Below are positions 35,116 to 43,227 of a stretch of 64,000 nt of DNA, one piece after another; position 1 is the first letter of the stretch, and each line of letters starts with the position of its first letter. The position numbers were made by a program, and so were the translations under genes. The notes under the pieces were generated by a model. That model did no database searches, was not told the origin of the DNA, and saw nothing but the letters and a program-made list of their open reading frames with translations. This DNA is from Bacillus sp. 1NLA3E (GTDB taxonomy: Bacteria > Bacillota > Bacilli > Bacillales > Cytobacillaceae): positions 4,684,001 through 4,748,000 of the forward strand of contig NC_021171.1 of the NCBI RefSeq assembly GCF_000242895.2. Reading direction: 5' to 3'.

Positions 35116-38105
35116 TATTTTTTCCTCCTAACATCGCAAAGGAATGCTTTGTACTCTGGGATGTTGGTATTTGCATCCCCGATATGCGGAGTTAAGCGGT
35201 TTGCAATTCCACCAGTTGCAATTCCTTTGTAGCCGAAGTTCCATGGCATACCTACTTGGTGAACCGTTTTCCCTTTAATTTTAAATGGATTAAAACGCTT
35301 TGTGACCATTGCATAGGCTTCAATTTCACCGCGAGCAGTAGAAATAACGATCATATCTTTATTTTTAATGCCTCTTTCTTTTGCCAATTCTTCGCTGATC
35401 TCAACGAACATATGGGCTGCAACCTCTGCTAACCATGGTTGGTTTCGAGTCATTGCCCCAGATTGCCAGTGTTCAGCAACACGGTATGTTGTGGCAACGA
35501 TCGGATATTTAGATGCATCGCCTTGGGCCATAAACTCTTCAGCACCAAATTTTGTTGCTGGGTTTAATTGGACACTTGAAAATGCGTTCGAAACTGGGCT
35601 TTCGTATGGTTCATAATGTTCAGGGAACGGACCATCATTCATAACCGCAAACAATCCACCTAATCCAGTTGGAAGCATGAAGTATGCATCTTTACCGCCT
35701 GGTGCTTCTGGAGCACGATCCTTCGGAAAATCTGGAACATCATATCCAACCCACAGGTTTTGCAGGGCGTCCCAATGGATACTTTCTTTTTCTTTTGACC
35801 ACGGCTGACCAGCAGGTGTTGCTGCTGCACGATTACCTAGAACACGACGGTTTGCAGGCCAAGCAAACGACCAATTCAAATAGTTCCCCATGCCAGTGTC
35901 TTTATTATCACGACGTTGTGATAAGTTTTTACCTTCTTCTGGGTAGAAGCCTGAATAGATCCAGTTTCCACTTACAGTTGAACCGTCATCCATTAGCTTT
36001 GCAAATCCTGGTAAAAGTTTCTTAGTTGCAGTTTCATAACCATTGATTTCTCTAGCTACAAGGTCAATATTAACATTTTCCCCTTCGCCGTAATTCCATG
36101 ACATTGCATTGATTTGAGCTGCCGCTGGACCTGCTTCATTTTTATAAAGTTCTTTTATTTTAAGAGCTAATTCGTGAATAATTTCAAGGTCTGCTCTTGA
36201 TTCATGTTTCGGCTTGATGGCCTGCCAACGATATTGCATCCATCGACCACTGTTTGAAATCGATCCCTCTTTTTCAAACGAAGAACAAGCTGGTAGGAAG
36301 AATACTTCCGTATCAATCTCCGATGGAGTTGAACCTGCTCCTTTGCTTTGCCAGAAAGCAGATGTCTCAGTTTCCCAAAGGTCAATGGCAACAATCCATT
36401 TTAATTTTGAAAGTGCACCTTGTTCTTTATTGGAGTTCGGTCCACCAACAACTGGGTTTGTCCCAAACATGAATAAGCCTTCAATTTCACCCTTAGACAT
36501 CGCATCAAAGATTCTCATATGAGAGTAATCCTTACCTGGTGTTAGCTTTGGCATGAACTGGTAACCAAATTCATTGGCCGCAGTGGCGTTATCACCATAA
36601 TAAGCTTTAAGCATGCTAGTATAGAATTTTGGTTTATTTACCCAGTAGCCCGCTTTTGGTGTCACTTTACCTAAAAAGCCTTTATAGCTTGCCTCTTCAG
36701 GTGTTGATGTTGGTGTTTCCATATACCCATTAACATTATGATAAAGTAATCCAAAGTCTGTAGAACCTTGTACGTTTGATTCGCCACGCATCGCATTAAT
36801 ACCGCCGCCTTGTAAACCAAGGTTTCCAAGGAGAAGTTGTACGATTCCATAAGAACGAACGTTTTGTGATCCAACTGTATGCTGAGTTGTACCCATTGCA
36901 TATAGAATCGTTCCTGATTTACCCGGCTTTCCAGTCTCAGCAAATGCTTTTACGACCTTTAGATAATCTTCTTTTGGTGTTCCTGTTACAGAAACAACTG
37001 TATCGATATCATATCTTGAATAGTGTTTCTTTAATAATTGGAAGACACTATGTGGATCTTGAAGAGTATTGTCTCTTACATACTTGCCTTCAGCGTCCAT
37101 TTTGAACTTCCATTTTGTTTTATCATAGTTTCGCTTTGTTTCATCATATCCACTAAAAATACCATCATCAAATGAATACGTATCTTCAACAATCAGACCC
37201 GCATTCGTGTAATTAACAACGTATTCTTCATGGTATAGCTTGTTTTCGAGAATGTAATTAATCATTCCGCCCAAAAAGGCAATATCTGAGCCAGAACGAA
37301 GCTTTGCATAAATATCTGATTGGCTAGAAGTACGTGTAAAACGAGGGTCAACAGAAATTATTTTTGCGCCTTTTTCTTTGGCTTGTGTTAGCCATCTGAA
37401 ACTGATTGGATGGTTTTCTGCAGGATTTGCTCCCATGATTAAAGCACAATCAGTATTTTTTAGATCAATCCAGTGATTTGTCATTGCTCCACGACCAACT
37501 GTAGGTGCCAGACCGGCAACCGTTGAGCTGTGTCATATTCGAGCCTGATGTTCTAAATAAGTTAAACCTAACCCGGCACGCATTAACTTACTTAATAGGT
37601 AAGTTTCCTCATTATCCAGGGCAGCTCCACCTAAACTGGCGATTGCTTCTGTTTTATTGACAGTAATTCCATTTTCCTGTGATACGAATGTGCGATCACG
37701 TGTATCTTTTACTTTTTGTGCGATCTTAGTTAGGGCCCAATCCCATTCAACTTCTTGCCACTTATCGGAACCTGGTGCGCGATACATCGGTGTTTTCATA
37801 CGACGGTCTGAAGTATATACCTGACGTACTGTCGTTCCTTTACTACATAAGGTTCCTTCGTTGATTGGATTATCAGGATCTCCTTCGGTGTAAACTACAT
37901 CATTGCCTTCAGCATTAGCATAGACGAGAATTCCGCAACCCACTCCACAGTATGGACAAATGGTTGGTGTTGGTTTTAAAGCAGCAATCTTAAAATCTTT
38001 TGCTTTAGCTTTAGCTTTCATATCATCAAAGCCAAGCTCCACTACAGCCAATGTTGCTGCTGTTGCACCGGACAATTTCAGAAATTGTCTTCTTGTAAAT
38101 TCCAT
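35115..38105 (-). CDS. fdhA: selenocysteine-containing formate dehydrogenase alpha subunit
   Basis: Catalytic subunit that oxidises formate to CO2 at a Mo/W bis-MGD centre. A TGA codon at 37535-37533 interrupts the frame. Reading it as selenocysteine (residue 191) gives one 996-residue protein in which LEHQARI-U-HSSTVAGLAPT aligns with NQAR-V-U-HGPTVA of E. coli FdnG. A SECIS hairpin follows directly. The N-terminus has a Tat signal (TRRQFLKLSG, residues 4-13) and 4Fe-4S cysteines C50, C53, C57 and C87. The ATG at 38105 follows GAGGGGG. No selA, selB, selD or tRNA-Sec is in this window, so they must lie elsewhere if the protein is made. Confidence 0.93.
37494..37535 (-). promoter_or_regulatory. 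bacterial SECIS element of fdhA
   Basis: Directly 3' of the UGA codon (37535-37533), the mRNA at 37521-37504 forms GGU-(U)-GCC / GGCACC with the loop GGUCU. The loop sequence and the bulged U are the same SelB-recognition features as in E. coli fdhF, whose sequence after UGA (CAC GGC ... GGUUGCAGGUCUGCACC) is closely similar. The loop starts about 20 bases after the UGA, the usual spacing. Confidence 0.88.
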
Positions 38106-38153
38106 TGTTCTAGCCCCCTCTACTTCTTGTACAAAACATTTATTCAATCCTAA

Positions 38154-38918
38154 TTAATAGGAAGAACCCCCCACTTTACTTTCCACTAAATCATTGATCA
38201 CTCTTCCGAATGATGTATAGGGAATCGCCATCTTTCCTCTTAAATAACCAATAATCTCTATATTTAAATATTTAGCTAACTGAACAGCTTGTTTCGTTGC
38301 TGCTGTTCGCGAGCCAATAACAGCAAAACCAAATTTCGCAGCTTTAGAGAGCATTTCATATGAAACTCTCCCTGTAGTTAATAATATTAATTGCTGCGGA
38401 TCTAACCGATTTCTTAGACTGTGGCCAATGATTTTGTCCACAGCATTGTGGCGTCCAATGTCCTCACGAACAACGATGCTACCATCTTCTTGGACGATGC
38501 AGGCCCCGTGCATCCCACCTGCTTCAATATATAAAGGTGAATTTTGAGCGAATTGACTCTGCTTCTTTAATAGATAGCTTAATTGATAGCTTTGTAATGA
38601 GTTAACCCTGTCAAAACTCTTAACATCCGTCATCGAAAAAAAGGTTACCCCTCGTCCACAGCCTGCTGTATAGTGCTTCTTTTTAGAAAAAAACTTATCG
38701 CTATCAAATGCTTCATGAAGAGTTGCATTGATGGTACCCATCTCTTCATTCACTACTACATTTAAAACGTCTTCTACCTTCTCTATTAATCCCTCAGAAT
38801 ATAAATAACCGTAAGTCCAATCGACCAGGTCAAAACTCGTCAATTGAAAAACAGCAATTTCAAATCCATTCACAATTAATGAAATAGGGTATTCTTCTGG
38901 ACACCCTTTTCTGTTCAT
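38154..38918 (-). CDS. fdhD: formate dehydrogenase sulfurtransferase FdhD
   Basis: Transfers sulfur from a cysteine desulfurase to the Mo cofactor and so activates formate dehydrogenase. The 254 residues include the conserved AGCGRGVTFF (the family's sulfur-carrying Cys region), IEAGGMHGACIVQEDGSIVV, REDIGRHNAVDKIIGH and LTTGRVSYEMLSKAAKFG. The ATG at 38918 (MNRKGCPEEYPISLIVNGFE) has AAAGGGGTG upstream and is preferred over an ATG 87 bases earlier. It is the first gene of the block, behind an Fnr-type promoter. Confidence 0.93.
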   Translation of the reverse strand: MNRKGCPEEYPISLIVNGFEIAVFQLTSFDLVDWTYGYLYSEGLIEKVEDVLNVVVNEEMGTINATLHEAFDSDKFFSKKKHYTAGCGRGVTFFSMTDVKSFDRVNSLQSYQLSYLLKKQSQFAQNSPLYIEAGGMHGACIVQEDGSIVVREDIGRHNAVDKIIGHSLRNRLDPQQLILLTTGRVSYEMLSKAAKFGFAVIGSRTAATKQAVQLAKYLNIEIIGYLRGKMAIPYTSFGRVINDLVESKVGGSSY

Positions 38919-38980
38919 CACTACACCCCTTTCTGGCTTTTGTAACCTTCCGGGATTTGAAGAATTGTCTTCCCTTTTAC

Positions 38981-39023
38981 ATTTTAGAGACCCGAAATAA
39001 TACACCTTGAGACTTTTATCACA
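38981..39023 (-). promoter_or_regulatory. Fnr-type box and -10 element in front of fdhD
   Basis: TGAGA-CTTTTA-TCACA (39008-39023) matches TGTGA-N6-TCACA at 9 of 10 positions. On the minus strand TAAAAT (38986-38981) lies so that the box centre is at -41.5 from a start at about 38974, the class II activator distance. The rest of the gap to yojF (39024-39459) shows no other clear signal. Confidence 0.65.
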
Positions 39024-39459
39024 ATAGGAAGTATTATCCTATTTACACTAAGGAAATAGAGAATAACCACCTATTTATAATTTACACCACAAACTCAAAG
39101 TGACAGCGTTTACATTGTGTCAAAATATTATCAAATCATTGTCTTTTTTGGGTCAATTTAGTGAATTAGCATAATAAATTAGGTAACTATGGATTTAACC
39201 AAATTAATGATAGTTACTTGCTTTATTTATCTTAATCTGTCCTTCACTTAAACACAGTAACTTTTCTCACGTTCCAGACAAAATTTCGACATTTTTTTGA
39301 CTTTTTATTTTTTTGCTGATAGGAGTTTGGTGTGAAAAGATTATTTTGTTCGTATTTTTCGCAAATTGATGTTGTTTTTAGTAAAATTAAACTACGTCAT
39401 TGTAAAAGTATACAAACAGTGTCTACCACTTGGAACTGAACTAGAAAGGAGAGACTGCA

Positions 39460-39807
39460 ATGGAGCAAATAATTCCAGAAAAGGTTCAAGAAGAAATTGA
39501 TCGTTACCAAAATCAGAATGTTTATCTTCACCTGGAAACAACTAACGGAGCCTATGCTTCTCACCATAATGAAGCCATTCTTTCGGCGGGTGCTTATATT
39601 CGAAACGCCTTGATTCAATATGAAAGAGGGAAAATTATTGGAACTGGTCCTTATCGAGTTGGATTAAAATTAGGGATTGGTTGGGTATATGCTGAAGGAC
39701 TTACTCATTTTGAAATAGATGACAAGGGGCGGCTATTACTTGCTGGGCATGATAATCAAGGGAAACTGGCCGTAGCCCTCGAGATTAGCGCAACACCATT
39801 TGAATAA
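39460..39807 (+). CDS. yojF: YojF family protein (DUF1806), partner of BshB2
   Basis: Protein of 115 residues, DUF1806. In Bacillus it is encoded directly before bshB2 (yojG) and is assumed to be linked to bacillithiol synthesis, but no reaction is shown. The sequence is a compact beta-rich domain (VYLHLETTNGAYASHHNEAI and GPYRVGLKLGIGWVYAEGLT). ATG preceded by GAAAGGAGAGACTGCA. It is 70 bp upstream of bshB2 on the plus strand. Confidence 0.88.
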   Translation: MEQIIPEKVQEEIDRYQNQNVYLHLETTNGAYASHHNEAILSAGAYIRNALIQYERGKIIGTGPYRVGLKLGIGWVYAEGLTHFEIDDKGRLLLAGHDNQGKLAVALEISATPFE

Positions 39808-39877
39808 CGAAAAACGAAAAACTTGTCGCCATTAGGCGCTTGAGCTAAACGATAAGAATAAGAAAGGAGTTTTCCAG

Positions 39878-40543
39878 ATGGAAAAAGAGCGGCAACTATT
39901 AGTGGTATTCCCACACCCAGACGATGAAGCATTTGGAGTCTCCGGAACGATTGCAACCCATGTACAAAATGGGACTCCTGTGACATACGCGTGCTTAACC
40001 TTAGGAGAGATGGGACGCAATATGGGCAATCCTCCGTTTGCTACCCGTGAATCACTGCCTAAAATCAGAACGGCAGAACTTCAAAATGCAGCAAAGGTCC
40101 TAGGTATCAACGATTTGAGAATGATGGGATTACGGGATAAAACAATTGAATTTGAGGATGAAGAAATGCTGATTAATATGGTATCGTCACTGATATCAGA
40201 AGTAAAACCTTCCTTGATCATTTCATTTTACCCTGGATACTCTGTTCATCCAGACCACGATGCTACAGGGGCAGCTGTTGTTCGTGCAGTAGCAAAGATT
40301 CCTGCAGAAAACCGGCCAACTCTTCATTGTGTAGCCTTTTCTAAAAACTGTGAACAAGAAATTGGGGAACCCGATATCGTTAATGATGTCAGTGCTGTGG
40401 CGGAGATCAAGTTGAATGCCATCAAAGCCCATATTTCGCAAACACAATTAATGGTCGCAGATATGGCAGATAAACTTAGTGAAAATGATCCAGAAATGAT
40501 TGCAAGAATGCTTTATGAACGGTTTTGGAATTATAAATTCTGA
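39878..40543 (+). CDS. bshB2: bacillithiol biosynthesis deacetylase BshB2
   Basis: Zinc-dependent LmbE-type deacetylase that removes acetate from GlcNAc-malate in the synthesis of bacillithiol, the low-molecular-weight thiol of Firmicutes. The 221 residues carry the metal and catalytic motif PHPDDEAFG (about residue 13) and the second metal ligand region YSVHPDHDATG (about 128). ATG at 39878 after AGAAAGGAG. The yojF-bshB2 order identifies it as the BshB2 (YojG) paralogue rather than BshB1. A terminator follows. Confidence 0.92.
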   Translation: MEKERQLLVVFPHPDDEAFGVSGTIATHVQNGTPVTYACLTLGEMGRNMGNPPFATRESLPKIRTAELQNAAKVLGINDLRMMGLRDKTIEFEDEEMLINMVSSLISEVKPSLIISFYPGYSVHPDHDATGAAVVRAVAKIPAENRPTLHCVAFSKNCEQEIGEPDIVNDVSAVAEIKLNAIKAHISQTQLMVADMADKLSENDPEMIARMLYERFWNYKF

Positions 40544-40577
40544 TAAAAACGTTAGATTTTCGGGGACCTTTCCCATG

Positions 40578-40611
40578 TCAAAGAGCCCGTCATTAGTTGA
40601 CAGGCTCTTTA
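40578..40611. terminator. terminator between bshB2 and the SRPBCC gene
   Basis: AAAGAGCC...GGCTCTTTATG with inner TCA/TGA pairing. It lies between convergent genes and overlaps the end of the minus-strand gene. Confidence 0.7.
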
Positions 40612-41058
40612 TGTTTGTTGTTTTTCTGATTCAAGCACTTCTTTTAAATGGCGAAGATTATCGCCATCTTCTTGTTTGATCATTTTTACGAGAAAAGGCT
40701 TGGTTAGTTTCATAAACCAACCTTGCGTTTTCATCTCGGCAAAAAATTGAGCCTGGGTTCCCTCGACGATTTCCTCGAAAGTGTAACGATAAAGAATAGT
40801 CAATCCATTAGAAACCCCAGAGATTACATAGGATTTATTTTGCCGAAACTCAATAATCTCCCACTCCGTTTTGCCCTCTTTCCCACGGATATTACGGGTT
40901 TCGATAAAGATACTCCCAACCCGAATAGGTCCTTCTGTAATCTTTTCCATTCCCAACACGTTTGACATATAAAGCGGCATATTCTCAAGATTTGCCGCAA
41001 AAGAAAAAACTTCTTCAAGCGGTCGATGAATTATCGCATTTCCAAAAAAATCTACCAT
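40609..41058 (-). CDS. SRPBCC-fold (polyketide cyclase-like) protein
   Basis: Protein of 149 residues with the START/SRPBCC fold pattern: RPLEEVFSFAANLENMPLYM at the N-terminus, alternating beta strands in the middle, and a C-terminal helix (MIKQEDGDNLRHLKEVLESE). Such proteins bind hydrophobic ligands; the ligand here is not known. Its ATG lies 9 bp after the stop of the Fnr-like regulator gene, so the two form an operon, and it may respond to the same signal. GAGGTGCACGG precedes the start. Confidence 0.78.
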   Translation of the reverse strand: MVDFFGNAIIHRPLEEVFSFAANLENMPLYMSNVLGMEKITEGPIRVGSIFIETRNIRGKEGKTEWEIIEFRQNKSYVISGVSNGLTILYRYTFEEIVEGTQAQFFAEMKTQGWFMKLTKPFLVKMIKQEDGDNLRHLKEVLESEKQQT

Positions 41059-41067
41059 CCGTGCACC

Positions 41068-41817
41068 TCAACGTGAAATTTTTTGATGAGCAGGAGAGCA
41101 GAACCGACACCAATCAAGGATGATTATTTTCTTTCCCTGAATATCGATTACTCCCTCTTTTTTTAACTTTGAAAAAACTCTGCTGACGCTTTCCCGCGTT
41201 GTTCCCACCAATGATGCAAACTCCTGAACCGTAAGAGGGATTTCGATATACACGCGATTACAATGGTTTGCACCAAATTTAGCAGCTAGTCGCTCCAAGG
41301 TTTTAAGGGTTTTTGTATAAACATCAAGGAGCGCAATATCCCTTAAAATCGAGGTCATGTCTCTTAACTGCTCACTCATATAACGAATGATTTGAACAGC
41401 CATTTCCGGTGAACTCATTAATTCACTTTCTAGATCATCTGTATTAAGGAAATAGACCACACCCTCTTGTACCATCTTTGCGGTGGCGGGGTAAAGCTGT
41501 TCCGATTTATTGAACAGGCAGGCTTCGGCAAAGATTTCACCCTTTTTCTTAATGCAAACAATGACTTCGTTTCCTTGTTCATCCTGCTTAGTTAGTTTCA
41601 CAATTCCTGAGTGGACGAAAAAGACACCCTTCGCTTCTTCATACTCTGAAATGATTTGAATTCCCTTTTTATAAGTCTTCTTCATGATGCGTTTGTCTAA
41701 TAATGCAACGGACTTTTTTGGGAGATCTTTAAAAACATCAATTTTCCCTAAAAACTCTTCAACTGCCGGTACGTCAACCACATTTAAATGTGAATCAACC
41801 ATGATTTCGTTGTTCAT
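41068..41817 (-). CDS. Crp/Fnr family regulator, CRP-type recognition helix
   Basis: Regulator of 249 residues with an N-terminal cyclic-nucleotide-binding-like beta barrel (about 25-140), a dimer helix and a C-terminal winged helix. The recognition helix TTRESVSRVFSKLKK has the R-E-x3-R pattern of CRP and Bacillus Fnr, which reads TGTGA. A C-terminal CRFC pair plus an internal Cys (FAEACLF) are possible Fe-S ligands, as B. subtilis Fnr uses C-terminal cysteines, but it has one fewer. A matching box at -41.5 stands before its own gene. Best reading is an Fnr-like oxygen or redox sensor. Confidence 0.85.
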   Translation of the reverse strand: MNNEIMVDSHLNVVDVPAVEEFLGKIDVFKDLPKKSVALLDKRIMKKTYKKGIQIISEYEEAKGVFFVHSGIVKLTKQDEQGNEVIVCIKKKGEIFAEACLFNKSEQLYPATAKMVQEGVVYFLNTDDLESELMSSPEMAVQIIRYMSEQLRDMTSILRDIALLDVYTKTLKTLERLAAKFGANHCNRVYIEIPLTVQEFASLVGTTRESVSRVFSKLKKEGVIDIQGKKIIILDWCRFCSPAHQKISR

Positions 41818-41850
41818 TACATCATTCCTTCCCTCTACTACTATGTAACT

Positions 41851-41893
41851 ATTTTATCCATTTTAGCTAGACAATAAAGTGATTTATTTCACA
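41851..41893 (-). promoter_or_regulatory. Fnr-type box and -10 of the regulator gene (autoregulation)
   Basis: AGTGA-TTTATT-TCACA (41878-41893; 9 of 10 consensus positions). Minus-strand TAAAAT at 41856-41851 puts the box centre at -41.5 relative to a start at about 41844. Confidence 0.6.
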
Positions 41894-41971
41894 TAAATAA
41901 CTCCAAGCAGCGAACGGCTTCACCCTTCCCCCCTTGCGCTTCACATAAGCTTCACAAAAAAAGAGATATTT

Positions 41972-42014
41972 TGTGAGGTTCTTCACTAAAATAGGCGTTC
42001 AGCCAAGATAAGAT
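41972..42014 (+). promoter_or_regulatory. Fnr-type box and -10 directed to the plus strand
   Basis: TGTGA-GGTTCT-TCACT (41972-41987; 9 of 10) with TAAGAT at 42009-42014, giving a predicted start at about 42021 and again a -41.5 distance. The transcript would enter about 360 bp without an evident gene before the small frame at 42381. No open frame with a start codon and ribosome site was found in 42021-42380. Confidence 0.5.
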
Positions 42015-42240
42015 GAATTTGTAACAATTTTCAAGGTGGGGAAGGAAAACTTAATAGCCAATGGTTTTTGACCCGCCTGTAGTGTCGTGATCATTGTTTC
42101 TATCAGCATGCTATTTCAGGCCTCTGTTCCTTCTTCCTACACGATTTTGCTTTACTATCTTATCTGCTAAACGTATCCTATGAAAATGTAAAGCTTTTTT
42201 CCCTTGCCTATTTTTTAAATCCAATTCCTGCCGTCAGAAT

Positions 42241-42266
42241 GTTTTTTGAGTCGGGACTAGGGGTAT
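42241..42266 (+). promoter_or_regulatory. candidate sigma-B promoter
   Basis: GTTTTT-N14-GGGTAT fits the sigma-B consensus (GTTTAA, 12-15 bp, GGGTAT). The predicted start near 42273 is about 110 bp before the small gene at 42381. Confidence 0.45.
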
Positions 42267-42380
42267 ACTCGTTAGGACATATGTCAAAGCTTCGTAATCG
42301 TTTATGAGCGGCAATTTATTGGTTTGGGTGATAATATCATTCTTACTAGCTTTCTTTTTTCACCGAAAGGAGGGGGCCGA

Positions 42381-42527
42381 ATGATTGAGATTAAAGACAT
42401 TTGCCAATTTATAGGCGAGCCGTGGGCTTGTGGTGAAATTAAGCAGGTTTGTACTCTTGTTACTTTCTTAGAAAATCAAAAGCTACAAAAATACACCGTT
42501 GAACAATTTTTACTGGTTAATGGTTAG
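42381..42527 (+). CDS. hypothetical 48-residue protein
   Basis: Small frame MIEIKDICQFIGEPWACGEI... ending EQFLLVNG, with three cysteines in the first half (C8, C17, C24). The start ATG has a near-perfect AAAGGAGGGGG about 6 bases upstream. The stop codon lies inside the ribosome binding site of the lipoprotein gene that follows, implying coupling. No family is recognised. The strong start signal and tight coupling are the reasons for calling it a gene. Confidence 0.6.
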   Translation: MIEIKDICQFIGEPWACGEIKQVCTLVTFLENQKLQKYTVEQFLLVNG

Positions 42528-42542
42528 GAGGAAATGATCATC

Positions 42543-42908
42543 ATGAAAAAGGCCATCTTTTTAGGTTTACTTGCTGTTGTACTGCTTCTCGCTGGGTGCG
42601 GGACAGGGGAGAATTGGAAGGTTGAATTTACCAAGCCACTTCAATTTATCCAAGGGAAAGAAGCTCCATTTGAAATTCGAGTGACCGAGGATAAAAAACC
42701 GGTTACTGGTATAAATGCTACTGCGGAAATTGAAATGGTAACGATGAACCATGGAACCATCAATGTTCGGCTCACCGAGGGAAAGGATGGGCGCTACCAA
42801 GGAAAAGCTCAGTTGACAATGCCTGGTCAATACACGGTCACTTTCAAATTTAAAAAGGGCGGGTACACCGTTGAGAAAACGCTAGAAATAGAAGTAAAAA
42901 AGGGGTAG
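42543..42908 (+). CDS. FixH/YtkA-like lipoprotein
   Basis: Exported lipoprotein of 121 residues. A signal peptide with lipobox (FLGLLAVVLLLAGCGTG, Cys at about 18) is followed by a YtkA/FixH-type immunoglobulin-like beta domain: TKPLQFIQGKEAPFEIRVTE, then MVTMNHGTINVRLTEGKDGR (a Met and His that could bind copper). Related YtkA and CopC-like domains take part in copper handling and oxidase assembly. The ATG at 42543 is preferred, as AGGAGG is too close to the ATG at 42534. Confidence 0.75.
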   Translation: MKKAIFLGLLAVVLLLAGCGTGENWKVEFTKPLQFIQGKEAPFEIRVTEDKKPVTGINATAEIEMVTMNHGTINVRLTEGKDGRYQGKAQLTMPGQYTVTFKFKKGGYTVEKTLEIEVKKG

Positions 42909-42910
42909 GT

Positions 42911-43090
42911 GTTGCCACGGTTAATGGCGAAACGATGCTGATTCGTTTACGTTCATTGGACATGCTGGCAATAGAGAAGGGGCACACAGCTACTAGCGCA
43001 GAAGTATCAAATGAGGTTAACAGCATTCGTGAAAAATATGAAGATTTGCTCGTCTACCAAGTAAATTCGTTAAAGATTGAAATTTTATAA
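42911..43090 (+). pseudogene. remnant resembling a SurA/PrsA-type foldase N-terminus
   Basis: An open stretch of 59 codons without a usable start begins 2 bp after the lipoprotein stop, in another frame. It reads VATVNGETMLIRLRSLDML, then AIEKGHTATSAEVSNEV, then NSIREKYEDLLV. The opening VATVNGE and the pattern K-G-x(4)-S-x-x-E-V resemble the SurA-N/PPIC foldase N-terminal domain. The catalytic domain is missing. It is probably a decayed gene or a frameshifted extension. The remaining gap to 43227 holds nothing recognisable. Confidence 0.4.
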
Positions 43091-43227
43091 TTGATTTCGG
43101 TAGTAGCCTGTGTGAGGGTGCTTTTTGTTATTTTGAGAAGATGATCCAAATAGGGGGCGAATTCTCATTCTTTGTGACCCTCCACAAACATAAAAAACCG
43201 CCCATAAACTTCATCAATTTACCTATC

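Noticed and set aside
37533-37535. TGA splitting fdhA as a nonsense mutation or pseudogene
   Set aside because: The codon aligns with the known selenocysteine of formate dehydrogenases, a SECIS hairpin with the right loop and bulge follows, and the frame continues without other damage for 805 codons.
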